Source: a virus. From it: a stretch of 23,983 nt of DNA. Under the pieces are notes generated by a model, which worked only from the letters and a program-made list of their open reading frames with translations, searched no databases and was not told where the DNA came from. Positions 16,216 to 23,430 of the stretch are shown here, one piece after another (position 1 is the first letter of the stretch; every line of letters begins with the position of its first letter). Position numbers and translations under genes: made by a program. Location: positions 1 to 23,983 of the IMG/VR virus record IMGVR_UViG_3300027881_000077, one strand, 5' to 3'.

Positions 16216-17250
16216 TTATGCTTCAAAACAAATCACTTCTACGACTTTTTCTTCCTCAAGTCTGGTACACCCAACCGATTCGGCTGCATAAATCTGAGTC
16301 CCAAAACGTTTGTCGGTACGTTCTGCGATACGGGCAAAGATATCTACACCAGTGGCAGATAACATCCCATCTTCAGCCCATGTGATATTTGATCGTCCTT
16401 GGCCAGTGGGGAGCGAACCTACTCCTGCCCCAAGTTCTGAACCTACACCGCCATTAAACTCGTTGTAAGCTAAAGCACCACCTGGATTACTTATTGGAAG
16501 TCTTTCGGATCGAACAAAATCAAACCCATAAAACTCGCTGATCTTTCCAGTAGTAAGAGCTTGTACCGAAACAAAATCACTTGAAGTGGCTTTAGTCAGA
16601 TTCATTAGATTTTGTTTTTGTTTATTGGTCCATGCCCAATACTTCTTAATGCTTTCATCGACATCATTTGCGTCATACTTTCCACCACAAGCAATAATTG
16701 TCTCAACAGTAAGTCCTACGCCTGTGGTAGTTCCGGCTGAATCAAAACATGCAAGTTTTTGAGTGTCTGGCAATGCAACAATTGTGCTTCCATCTTCTCC
16801 TGCTCGGGCAGACCCTAGAGCTGATTCAATAAAGCGATCATCTTTAAACCTATTTAAAGACATAACGGCTGCTTGAACATAAGCATCATCAGGATTAATG
16901 AGTAGACGTACTCGGTCCATTTTGTCGATCATATCCCCATATTCCGCATCTCTCAGAGTGTTCATTCTACGCGAGTGAGGAGTGTTTAAAATAGGGGTAT
17001 CACCATGACGAGTAAGGATTTCTTGTGCATCAACCACTCCTACTCTTTCATAAAAATCAGCCTTGCTTGACTGTGTTTCTTGTCTGGCTTTACTAAAAAG
17101 CCGGGATTCTTTCTGTTGAGCAAGCATGATGATATTGTTTTTATACCCCTCAACAAATGCAACTGTGATCTCAAAACTACCGCGAGAACTAGAATAAAAT
17201 CCTAGAAAAAAGCTCGTAATTTTAAGAAGGAAACATTGAAAACGATTCAT
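16216..17250 (-). CDS. Major capsid protein
   Basis: This is a 344-residue protein. From about residue 25 it follows a recognisable podovirus-type capsid pattern: FEITVAFVEGYKNNIIMLAQ, RLFSKARQETQSSKADFYERVG, HGDTPILNTPHSRRM, LRDAEYGDMIDKMDRVRLLI, then NPDDAYVQAAVMSLNRF and a C-terminus ending KVVEVICFEA. BPP-1-like and marine podovirus capsids share this layout (HK97 fold). The ATG at 17250 has AAGAGG five bases before it, so this start is well supported, yet it adds about 24 hydrophobic residues (MNRFQCFLLKITSFFLGFYS) not expected in the family. It has its own promoter and a leader of about 110 bases upstream, and the cement gene and terminator downstream, fitting high expression. The identity is secure; the meaning of the N-terminal extension is not. 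Confidence 0.9.
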   Translation of the reverse strand: MNRFQCFLLKITSFFLGFYSSSRGSFEITVAFVEGYKNNIIMLAQQKESRLFSKARQETQSSKADFYERVGVVDAQEILTRHGDTPILNTPHSRRMNTLRDAEYGDMIDKMDRVRLLINPDDAYVQAAVMSLNRFKDDRFIESALGSARAGEDGSTIVALPDTQKLACFDSAGTTTGVGLTVETIIACGGKYDANDVDESIKKYWAWTNKQKQNLMNLTKATSSDFVSVQALTTGKISEFYGFDFVRSERLPISNPGGALAYNEFNGGVGSELGAGVGSLPTGQGRSNITWAEDGMLSATGVDIFARIAERTDKRFGTQIYAAESVGCTRLEEEKVVEVICFEA

Positions 17251-17361
17251 GTTGACCTCTTGGTTAAAGTTATACTAATAGTTCCGGTGAGTTGCCCCTT
17301 TCAAGATTCATCCTGCTAGATACTTTAACGAGATCGACAAGCGGTTGTCCCATACCTACTT
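17251..17361 (-). promoter_or_regulatory. Untranslated leader of the capsid mRNA with a 5' hairpin
   Basis: From the predicted start of transcription near 17361 to the capsid ATG is about 110 bases. A small hairpin GACAA-CCGC-TTGTC occupies 17349-17336, about 12 bases from the predicted 5' end, where it could protect the message. The ribosome site AAGAGG lies just before the ATG. The leader also has a 27-codon open frame (17353-17270) with poorly spaced ribosome sites, which I do not call as a gene. Confidence 0.5.
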
Positions 17362-17367
17362 ATGCAA

Positions 17368-17396
17368 AGTATAATGAAACAGCTTGTTAGTGTCAA
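17368..17396 (-). promoter_or_regulatory. Near-consensus sigma70 promoter for the capsid gene
   Basis: On the minus strand, TTGACA (17396-17391, perfect -35) is followed by exactly 17 bases and TATACT (17373-17368, five of six -10 bases). It begins three bases after the scaffold stop codon and fires toward the capsid gene. It is the only strong host-type promoter I found, suggesting that host RNA polymerase makes extra capsid transcripts. A phage-polymerase promoter was not recognised. Confidence 0.88.
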
Positions 17397-17398
17397 CC

Positions 17399-18439
17399 TT
17401 ATACTACTGATCCAGAAAAAGCGCCGGCTACTTTATTGGCCTGCTTTACCCCGTGAGCAATCTTTAATAATCTTTGGTACTCGGCGACCCATAATCCGTG
17501 CTCTTTGCTGGCGGTCCTGGCTTCAGGTTTTTGCATGTGTTCTTTTATTGCTTTTAGTGCATCCTGTGGTTCCATCCTAGCAGTTTGCCGGGCCTTAGTA
17601 TCAAATGTGTCATCTTCCTGAAGTAAGCCTTTTCCCACTTTTTGAAATAGTTCAGTTAATAATGGGTCATCAAAATAACCTCTGTCTGAAAAAGCTTGCA
17701 TTTGCTCGTCATCTGCAAATTGCTTTAATCCAGCCATTGCTTGGTTTAAATTTGAGCCGTAAGCCTCCCCCCATGTATCTTTAAGTTTCTGTTGCTCTTG
17801 TTCAAATATAGCATCTGCTTTACTTTTTTGTTCCTCTGCCCCAAGTTTTATGGACTCATTGAAAGCATCGGCAACTTTTTGAAAAGCCTCTGGTCGTATC
17901 CCATTTTCATGTGCTGTTTTCACTAGACTTTTAAACATATCATCATTTGCCTTAAGACCTTCTGGAACATTATTTTTAACTTTATAATCGTTCAAATCTT
18001 TAGGTATTCCAATCTTTGAATTAAATTCCGCCCATTCGTTAGAGCCCCACTCTTCTTTAGGTACTGGAACTTTATCTGCTCCAAGTAATCCTTGGTTGTG
18101 AACATAGGATTTTAAAACATTTCCCATGTTTAATTTCCCGTCATTATCAAAAAAATTTTTCAATGGACCGTTGACTGCATTTCTCACGCTATCATCTACA
18201 CCGTCAGGAAGGCTAACGACTGGTCCATTGTCTCCAAGACGCACACCTCCGGCGTCTTGTTCCCCTTCGTTTCCTCCATCCGTTCCACTATTTCCAGCAG
18301 CTGCTGTATCATTTCCGGGGGGACTATCTTCATTGGTTGCGCCGCCTTCATTACCCCCTCCTAGGAATCCACCCTCTCCGTCAGCGAAAAACATGAACTG
18401 GAAAATCAAAATGTAAAAAAACCTATTCACTAATTGCAT
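17399..18439 (-). CDS. Capsid assembly scaffolding protein
   Basis: This is a 346-residue protein from the ATG at 18439, which has AGGAGG six bases upstream; an ATG five codons earlier lies before that site and is rejected. From residue 16 the sequence is ADGEGGFLGGGNEGGA and continues as a disordered, acidic, glycine-rich region to about residue 75. It then becomes a charged helical protein with VPVPKEEWGSNEWAEFNSKI, GIPKDLNDYKV and WGEAYGSNLNQAMAGL, typical of podovirus scaffold proteins. It ends in a basic-aromatic helix. The gene lies between portal/Bbp19-like and capsid genes, as expected. The start codon adds a hydrophobic leader (QLVNRFFYILIFQFMFF) that is unusual for a soluble scaffold; a start at the ATG at 18394 would remove it but has no ribosome site. 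It overlaps the preceding gene by 17 bases. Confidence 0.85.
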   Translation of the reverse strand: MQLVNRFFYILIFQFMFFADGEGGFLGGGNEGGATNEDSPPGNDTAAAGNSGTDGGNEGEQDAGGVRLGDNGPVVSLPDGVDDSVRNAVNGPLKNFFDNDGKLNMGNVLKSYVHNQGLLGADKVPVPKEEWGSNEWAEFNSKIGIPKDLNDYKVKNNVPEGLKANDDMFKSLVKTAHENGIRPEAFQKVADAFNESIKLGAEEQKSKADAIFEQEQQKLKDTWGEAYGSNLNQAMAGLKQFADDEQMQAFSDRGYFDDPLLTELFQKVGKGLLQEDDTFDTKARQTARMEPQDALKAIKEHMQKPEARTASKEHGLWVAEYQRLLKIAHGVKQANKVAGAFSGSVV

Positions 18440-18710
18440 ACCTTGCCTCCTCATCTGCTCCCCTCTTCATTAATTCTAACACGATCTTGGGATCAGTTTG
18501 AAATTTAGTTAATATATATAAAACTAGTTCTCTCTTACCTTCGTTTAAATGCGTTTGAACATTCGGGCATTTAGAAGAATATGTTGGGCGTAAAAAATTT
18601 GAATTATTCATTAAATCATAAAGAACTACCTGGCCTTCTTTTGAATTGAATATATGTTTATACGCTTTAATAATATCAGCGGTACGCTGACTTCTTTTGA
18701 ATAATGCCAT
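18423..18710 (-). CDS. Bbp19-like small phage structural protein
   Basis: This is a 95-residue protein with the pattern of the Bbp19-like group named from Bordetella phage BPP-1: AYKHIFNSKEGQVVLYDLMN, an aromatic/serine segment around LRPTYSSKCPNVQTHL, then NEGKRELVLYILTKFQ. The family motif is roughly F-x-T-xx-GxxVL-x-DL, followed by EGxR and a helix. It lies between portal and scaffold, the same place as in BPP-1. AAGGG precedes its ATG, and the portal stop is nine bases upstream. Function is unproven; a minor head or connector role is likely from context. Confidence 0.75.
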   Translation of the reverse strand: MALFKRSQRTADIIKAYKHIFNSKEGQVVLYDLMNNSNFLRPTYSSKCPNVQTHLNEGKRELVLYILTKFQTDPKIVLELMKRGADEEARYAISE

Positions 18711-18719
18711 ATCTGCCCT

Positions 18720-20324
18720 TTATCCGGTTATACTCTTAACGCCTGCACCTGCATTTTTCAATACTTCCGAGTCTGTAACTCTTTGTGCATTCTCTGCTTC
18801 CATATCTTCGCTATCTCTTTGCTGCTGCCTTAATTCTTCAACTTCTTCTAGTGATCTAAATAACTTTTCGGGGACTCCATGCAACCCCGCTAAGTATTTT
18901 ATGGCCATATCTCCATCTAGTATTTGTGTTGTCTCTGGTTGAATGGCCGTTACCGGTCCAGATGCTTCAATAAATCTTAGAAAGTTCTCGCTTTCAGACA
19001 GTCTTTGCGCTCGCGCAATCTGTGAGGAGAATATAACATTTAACTCTACACCTTCTAATATCTCTGGAGAATCTGGAGGCATTAGTCCTTTTGATTCCAT
19101 TATTGATATAAGTCTTATAATTAACGGTTGTAACATTTCGTCTGTTAACCTAGCTAACTGAGGGCCAAATAATTTCAACTGTTCATCAATAGCGGCATTA
19201 ACTTCTGTAGCTGTAGCCCTATCTCCTAAATCTAATTGTAATTTATCCACAAAGAAGGCTTCTTTTATTTGCTGCCTAACCTCCTGAATCATGTTCAATC
19301 CAATACCTGGGTTAGACTTAGTATCTAGCGCAAATATCTTGTCCTCAGAACCTTCTCTATAGAAATTAATCCCACCTGGATTAATGTTGGCTTTTGGAAA
19401 TGTACCATCATCAGGGACCATCATTGGTGGGTCTGTTCTTTTCTGGGCAGACCTTATAACGTCTTTCATCATCCTGTTTAACATTCGTATATTATGAATA
19501 CATTTCATGGCCGGAGACCTGCCATAAACTTCGCCAGATACTTTCATCCATCTAGATACGATATATGGAAATTGTTTAAATCCAGATTCTTTTAGCAGTA
19601 ACTCCTCGTCTCTCCATATATGAAAAGAGGCCCATGCCATATTAACTGCACCAAGCTTTCCAAATTTTACGTCATCTCTAGGCAGTATCGTATGTTGTAT
19701 TATATGTTTTTCGTTTGGTTTCTCTGAGAATCTTTTTAATTGGTTACTATCAAACTTCTCTGTTTTGTATTTCTGCAACATCTGTCTGCCGGTCATTTTA
19801 AATTCTGTAGTTATACAATCCACTCTTTTCTTATGGTTTTCCATAATCCAATATTCGTATATTGGGGTAGATGTAAAATGTACAACGTCTTCCTTGTCGG
19901 GCATTTCTCTTATTACACCGGTACCTATTGTTACAAGGTCGATAAAAAATTCATGTATCTCTGGTTGGAAATTTGAATTGCTTAATATGTCATGCCCTAT
20001 TTTCACAACTTCCTGTAAATATTTCTTAGCTTTCTCGTCTTCATTAACTTTGCTATCTGATGCATGAAGTTCCCACCACATTTTATCTGGAGGTGTAAGC
20101 ATAGTGTTTAAAGCTGATGCCAATAATTCAACGTAATGGCCTGGAGACGAATCAAATACCTTGTCCCCTTTCTGTTCTCCCCCAACTTTATTGAGTCTGT
20201 TCCATACATCATCTTTGTCTGGTAGAACTAGCTCTAGGACTTCTTGCCAAAAAGAGTCCCAATTATTGCGCTCACCTTTAGCATCACTATGTCGTTGCAT
20301 TAATTTTTTTACTTGCTGTGACAC
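18720..20324 (-). CDS. Portal (head-tail connector) protein, T7 gp8-like
   Basis: This is a 534-residue protein, typical length for the podovirus head-tail connector (T7 gp8 is 536). Family features include the N-terminal RNNWDSFWQEVLELVLPDKD, DSSPGHYVELLASALNTMLT followed by PPDKMWWEL, and the central SRWMKVSGEVYGRSPAMKCI. Further on are NRMMKDVIRSAQKRTDPPMM and the C-terminal helix DRATATEVNAAIDEQLKLFG, then LQPLIIRLISIM. It forms the dodecameric ring at the packaging vertex. It starts with GTG sharing one base with the previous stop (TAGTG), with GAGG five bases upstream, so translation is coupled. An ATG eight codons in is a weaker alternative. Confidence 0.95.
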   Translation of the reverse strand: MSQQVKKLMQRHSDAKGERNNWDSFWQEVLELVLPDKDDVWNRLNKVGGEQKGDKVFDSSPGHYVELLASALNTMLTPPDKMWWELHASDSKVNEDEKAKKYLQEVVKIGHDILSNSNFQPEIHEFFIDLVTIGTGVIREMPDKEDVVHFTSTPIYEYWIMENHKKRVDCITTEFKMTGRQMLQKYKTEKFDSNQLKRFSEKPNEKHIIQHTILPRDDVKFGKLGAVNMAWASFHIWRDEELLLKESGFKQFPYIVSRWMKVSGEVYGRSPAMKCIHNIRMLNRMMKDVIRSAQKRTDPPMMVPDDGTFPKANINPGGINFYREGSEDKIFALDTKSNPGIGLNMIQEVRQQIKEAFFVDKLQLDLGDRATATEVNAAIDEQLKLFGPQLARLTDEMLQPLIIRLISIMESKGLMPPDSPEILEGVELNVIFSSQIARAQRLSESENFLRFIEASGPVTAIQPETTQILDGDMAIKYLAGLHGVPEKLFRSLEEVEELRQQQRDSEDMEAENAQRVTDSEVLKNAGAGVKSITG

Positions 20325-20674
20325 TATGGCCTCACTAACATGGATTGCCTTCTTCCAAAGGCTTCTGGTGATCTTCTGGATACCTCTACTTCTTTTTCTC
20401 GTTCAGTAAAAGCTGTCACTAATCTAGTCAATTGGTCTTCGGATATATCAGAAAAACCTGGATCAAAAAATTCTCTACTTTGCTCTACGCCAAGATTAAG
20501 AAAACCTTTTGATTTCTTGTGTATTTTCATAGTAGTTTTTCTAACTTTACCAGGAGTTTTTAATTGCCCGGACCCAGGCCCTGCCAATGTAGCTCCTGCT
20601 TGTAAAAACTTATTGATATCGGTTTTAAGAAAACCTTCCCTTTCTTTTGTGGTTGTACTTGACGAACTTGACAT
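20324..20674 (-). CDS. Small protein between terminase and portal, unknown
   Basis: This is a 116-residue protein with a serine/threonine-rich start (MSSSSSTTTKEREGFLKT), a basic middle (KTPGKVRKTTMKIHKKSKGF) and a helical C-terminal part ending ERRK-like (RRSPEAFGRRQSMLVRP). It is well supported as a gene: AGGAGA sits four bases before the ATG, nine bases follow the large terminase stop, and the portal start overlaps its stop. The basic character could suit nucleic-acid or portal contact. I do not recognise a family. Confidence 0.7.
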   Translation of the reverse strand: MSSSSSTTTKEREGFLKTDINKFLQAGATLAGPGSGQLKTPGKVRKTTMKIHKKSKGFLNLGVEQSREFFDPGFSDISEDQLTRLVTAFTEREKEVEVSRRSPEAFGRRQSMLVRP

Positions 20675-20682
20675 AGACTCTC

Positions 20683-22086
20683 CTAACCGAGTTCATTGTA
20701 AGACATATCAGCGTAAACAGGCAACCCATTATTACGACTAGCATTAAACTCATCTTTGCGGTCATCGAGAGCACTATATTTGAACATATCATACCCATGG
20801 CTTGACCAATCCTTAAGAGGGTTATCCTTGAAGGTCATTCTCTTGGAATCCCATTCTCTCTGGTAATTCGTGAGACATTCTATGAGTCTACCACAATTTT
20901 CTTCGTTAATGTCACAATCTTTTAGTCTTATACGAGCTGCCTGCATACCGTTCTCGTTGCTTGTTCTTTTTTGTATAGTCAAAGGCCTAAGCCCTAATTT
21001 CTCTGCAAGACTTTTTCTAGTGGCCCCAGTTACCATTAAATCCCTTTTGTTACCATCCCATGGCCATACATGACGCCCGTAAATGTATGGTTTCCTTTGA
21101 ATAACATTTGCTAAGTACCAGTCAATACCTTTCCCGGTATCTTCGTAATAATCAATATATCTCCACCTACCGTTTACATATTGCCGAAATCCTATGGCCG
21201 TATGGTCATCCATACCAAGATCCCAGAAAGTAACAACTGGGATTGCAGGTACCCATGGAAATCTGCCTATTGTTCCATCAATTCTTTTATCGTTTATTAT
21301 TTCCCCAAAGAAACTTCCCCTGATAGCGGCGGTGAATGAGCATTCTAATTCCTGTTCGTATTCTTCCGGGTCCATGTCGGCCCGCATTTCGTCTAGTTCT
21401 TCCTGTTCCATAACCCCTGTTTCTGAGGCTTTAAAAACCGCTGTGTACCATGAGGCGTTTGCTTCAGCTTTTTTAAGTCTGCTGTAAAAATGATTTTGCC
21501 CTTTCGGAGTACCAATAAAAATAGCCCATCCCTTACGATCAGACAAAGCAGGTCTAACCACTTCACCCCATATAGAGGGGTCACATTGAGCATATTCATC
21601 CAAAATTGCGCCGTCCAAATACAAACCCCTGAGAGAGTCAGGATTATCAGCACCGAGTAACATGAACTTGATAAAATCACCTTCTCGGGTAACTGTCCCT
21701 GCTGTATTTTTTTGTTCTGGGCGATGTATTGAGACCGTGAGTTCACTTTTATTTACCTCCCTGAAAGGAATATTTTTAGTAAAATCTAATAAATATTCCC
21801 ATGAAATCATCTTTGCTTGCCTGTACGTTGGTGCAATATAAGCATACTGAGGCCTATATCTATTACACCGCAATCCCTGGTCTACCATTTCATTTATAGA
21901 CAATACAGTTTTGCCAAAACGTCTATGGCAAACTAGAACATTAAAACGCAAAAGACTTTCATGAATTAACTGCTGCAATCTCCTGGGACTGTAGCCTGTG
22001 GAAACACGTTCCTCCCCTTCGGGTAAAGGCTTTCCTTTCCAAGATTTACCTCTACCCATAGCGGGATTAAATTTATACAGATCCAA
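20683..22086 (-). CDS. terL: Terminase large subunit (packaging ATPase and nuclease)
   Basis: This is a 467-residue protein with the complete two-domain motor. Walker A is CHRRFGKT at residues 53-60, and Walker B is ILDE at 161-164 within YLDGAILDEYAQ. The coupling motif IGTPKG is at 191-196. The RNase H-like nuclease has WDLG (D289), D344 in WPWDGNKRD and D434 in HGYDMFKYSA. It translocates phage DNA into the procapsid through the portal and cuts concatemers. The listed start is a TTG inside the end of the preceding gene (14-base overlap), with AGGGAAAGAAG upstream; an ATG at 22059 (nine codons later) lacks a ribosome site but cannot be excluded. It sits upstream of the portal, unlike T7, where it is at the end of the late genes. 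Confidence 0.96.
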   Translation of the reverse strand: MDLYKFNPAMGRGKSWKGKPLPEGEERVSTGYSPRRLQQLIHESLLRFNVLVCHRRFGKTVLSINEMVDQGLRCNRYRPQYAYIAPTYRQAKMISWEYLLDFTKNIPFREVNKSELTVSIHRPEQKNTAGTVTREGDFIKFMLLGADNPDSLRGLYLDGAILDEYAQCDPSIWGEVVRPALSDRKGWAIFIGTPKGQNHFYSRLKKAEANASWYTAVFKASETGVMEQEELDEMRADMDPEEYEQELECSFTAAIRGSFFGEIINDKRIDGTIGRFPWVPAIPVVTFWDLGMDDHTAIGFRQYVNGRWRYIDYYEDTGKGIDWYLANVIQRKPYIYGRHVWPWDGNKRDLMVTGATRKSLAEKLGLRPLTIQKRTSNENGMQAARIRLKDCDINEENCGRLIECLTNYQREWDSKRMTFKDNPLKDWSSHGYDMFKYSALDDRKDEFNASRNNGLPVYADMSYNELG

Positions 22087-22315
22087 CTGATTCTTCTTTC
22101 CCTAGTCCAATGCTGGCTGCGCCTGCTTCAGTTAGACTAACCATTTGTTGGCGTTGAGTTTCTTTTAAAGCTTTATTCAAATGAAATTGCAGAGCATCGA
22201 TTAGTGGCACGGTCTCGGTATCTGCCCTGGCAACAGCTTTCCCATATACCCACTCTACATAATCTTTACTTAATCCTAAAAACTCACCTTCCACTAAAAC
22301 ATACTTCTTTTCCAT
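22073..22315 (-). CDS. Small protein between terminase subunits, unknown
   Basis: This is an 80-residue protein from the ATG at 22315 (MEKKYVLVEGEFLGLSKDYV), which has TGAGG six bases upstream; a GTG four codons earlier overlaps that ribosome site and is not favoured. A short beta-like start is followed by a helix (QFHLNKALKETQRQQMVSLT) and a flexible tail (GAASIGLGKEESVGSV). The end overlaps the large terminase start. No family is recognised. Its position between the terminase genes suggests a packaging accessory role, which is only contextual. Confidence 0.65.
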   Translation of the reverse strand: MEKKYVLVEGEFLGLSKDYVEWVYGKAVARADTETVPLIDALQFHLNKALKETQRQQMVSLTEAGAASIGLGKEESVGSV

Positions 22316-22333
22316 TTCAAACCTCACCTTTGC

Positions 22334-22693
22334 CTATTTGGCTGTTTCCGACTTTCGCCGCTTTCTTCTATTTCCTCTTTCCATAACTTCCTGCAAACGG
22401 TCTCCCATTTTTTTACATTTTTCAATCAGTACCAAATTTTCAGAATATAACCCATCACATTTTTTATGCAATTCAGCACACGCTTCCTCCAATTCAGCGA
22501 CACGGGAATCAGAGGCACCACCAGACCCTTCTGATAGTCGGTAAAGTTCGTTCTCGAGTTGTTGAACCTTCCCCCTTAGTAAATCCTTCTCCCTGTCACC
22601 ATTCATAAAATTGTGCTCAAGACCACCGGGCTTATCCCTTTTGGTCGTCAGATCCACTAATTGCCCCGTCTTCGGGTCCAAGTATCTGTTCAT
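22334..22693 (-). CDS. Coiled-coil protein in the terminase cluster, unknown
   Basis: This is a 119-residue protein. Residues 1-35 are polar (MNRYLDPKTGQLVDLTTKRD). Residues 36-55 form a short heptad helix (RGKVQQLENELYRLSEG), a glycine-rich hinge follows, and residues 63-108 form a longer coiled coil (SRVAELEEACAELHKKCDGL, then IEKCKKMGDRLQEVME). The tail is strongly basic (RGNRRKRRKSETAK). The ATG has an ideal GGAGG six bases upstream although it lies 62 bases inside the small terminase gene, so the overlap is real. The basic tail could bind DNA or RNA. No known family; an accessory packaging role is a guess from position. Confidence 0.7.
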   Translation of the reverse strand: MNRYLDPKTGQLVDLTTKRDKPGGLEHNFMNGDREKDLLRGKVQQLENELYRLSEGSGGASDSRVAELEEACAELHKKCDGLYSENLVLIEKCKKMGDRLQEVMERGNRRKRRKSETAK

Positions 22694-23279
22694 TCTTAAC
22701 CTCCCCGTCTACTGTTATGGGCTCCGCTCTGCGTATCCCTGTATCCACAACAATTGTCACACCGCCTTCCCCCGATCCCCCGTTTATCTTATCTCCGTAA
22801 GCTTCGGGGTTATCCACTCGAGCCTGGTACTTCAATTTATCAAAACGCAATTTGGCTCCAGGAACACTCTCTTTATCAAGTATCCCCTCTTTTTCAGTAT
22901 CTTCAATAATTTTCTCAAATGCCTGCTCAGCCCGCATACGCTTAGCTGCTCGTATGGCCTTCTCTAACTCAGGATGGCTCGCCCGCCATTGTGCCAAAAC
23001 ACCGCTACAGGGAGTCCCCGGTAGCTTGTAAAACTCTCGCAGAGTCCCGTTGTGAGCCTTGGCTATGTGTTGGCATATAATAGATTTCCACTGCTCCGTG
23101 TAAACCCACTTATTCATACCTACAAGGGCTCCACGGTTCTGTTCTCTTTGTCGGGCCGTGCCGGCTATGGCCTTGGATGGACAGGGGCTCTCTTCGACCA
23201 CCTCTCCAGTTAAAGGGTTAATTTCTTGTACTACACCCTCTTTAGTGGTAATAAAGTAGTTATCTAATTCCGCGCCCAT
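22632..23279 (-). CDS. terS: Terminase small subunit
   Basis: This is a 215-residue protein. Residues about 45-110 look like the DNA-binding helical domain (NKWVYTEQWKSIICQHIAKA, then LPGTPCSGVLAQWRASHPEL). A long helix follows (RAEQAFEKIIEDTEKEGILD) with the typical small-terminase ending AKLRFDKLKYQARVDNPEAY and YGDK. The C-terminal 45 residues are acidic and flexible. This fits the phage-type small terminases that recognise the packaging site and load the large subunit. The ATG follows GGGG closely, an in-frame TAA lies four codons upstream, and the next gene overlaps its end by 62 bases. The packaging site is probably within or just upstream of this gene. Confidence 0.87.
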   Translation of the reverse strand: MGAELDNYFITTKEGVVQEINPLTGEVVEESPCPSKAIAGTARQREQNRGALVGMNKWVYTEQWKSIICQHIAKAHNGTLREFYKLPGTPCSGVLAQWRASHPELEKAIRAAKRMRAEQAFEKIIEDTEKEGILDKESVPGAKLRFDKLKYQARVDNPEAYGDKINGGSGEGGVTIVVDTGIRRAEPITVDGEVKNEQILGPEDGAISGSDDQKG

Positions 23280-23314
23280 GTCCCCACATTAGCAAGAATT
23301 ATTTCAGATTGCAA

Positions 23315-23378
23315 GAGAGGCTTCGCTCGTCCATGAGAAAAGCCTCTCGACGCTTTTTGTGGGAAATCCTCCCCACAA
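23315..23378. other. Two tandem hairpins upstream of the small terminase
   Basis: Arms GAGAGGCTT (23315-23323) and AAGCCTCTC (23340-23348) form a nine-base stem with a 16-base loop. Arms TTGTGGG (23357-23363) and CCCACAA (23372-23378) form a seven-base stem with an eight-base loop. On the plus strand the first is followed after five bases by TTTTT, so it could be a terminator for rightward transcription. No comparable T-run follows either stem on the minus strand. They lie in the 150-base gap between the lipoprotein and terminase genes; alternatives are mRNA processing sites or terminase recognition structures. Confidence 0.6.
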
Positions 23379-23430
23379 CTAGGCAATATGCCCCAGGTAC
23401 TTTTATACTCTCATTTAAGGCGGCTCATGA

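Noticed and set aside
17270-17353. 27-codon minus-strand open frame in the capsid leader
   Set aside because: Its two possible ATGs each have a ribosome-site-like AGG placed too close, and the sequence has no recognisable feature; it could be a regulatory upstream frame but the evidence is too thin.
20340-20741. Plus-strand open frame of 133 codons
   Set aside because: It is antisense to the small gene at 20324-20674, which has a good ribosome site and tight coupling to both neighbours; the plus frame shows no recognisable domain.
21393-21746. Minus-strand open frame of 117 codons
   Set aside because: It is an out-of-frame shadow inside the large terminase ATPase and nuclease coding sequence.
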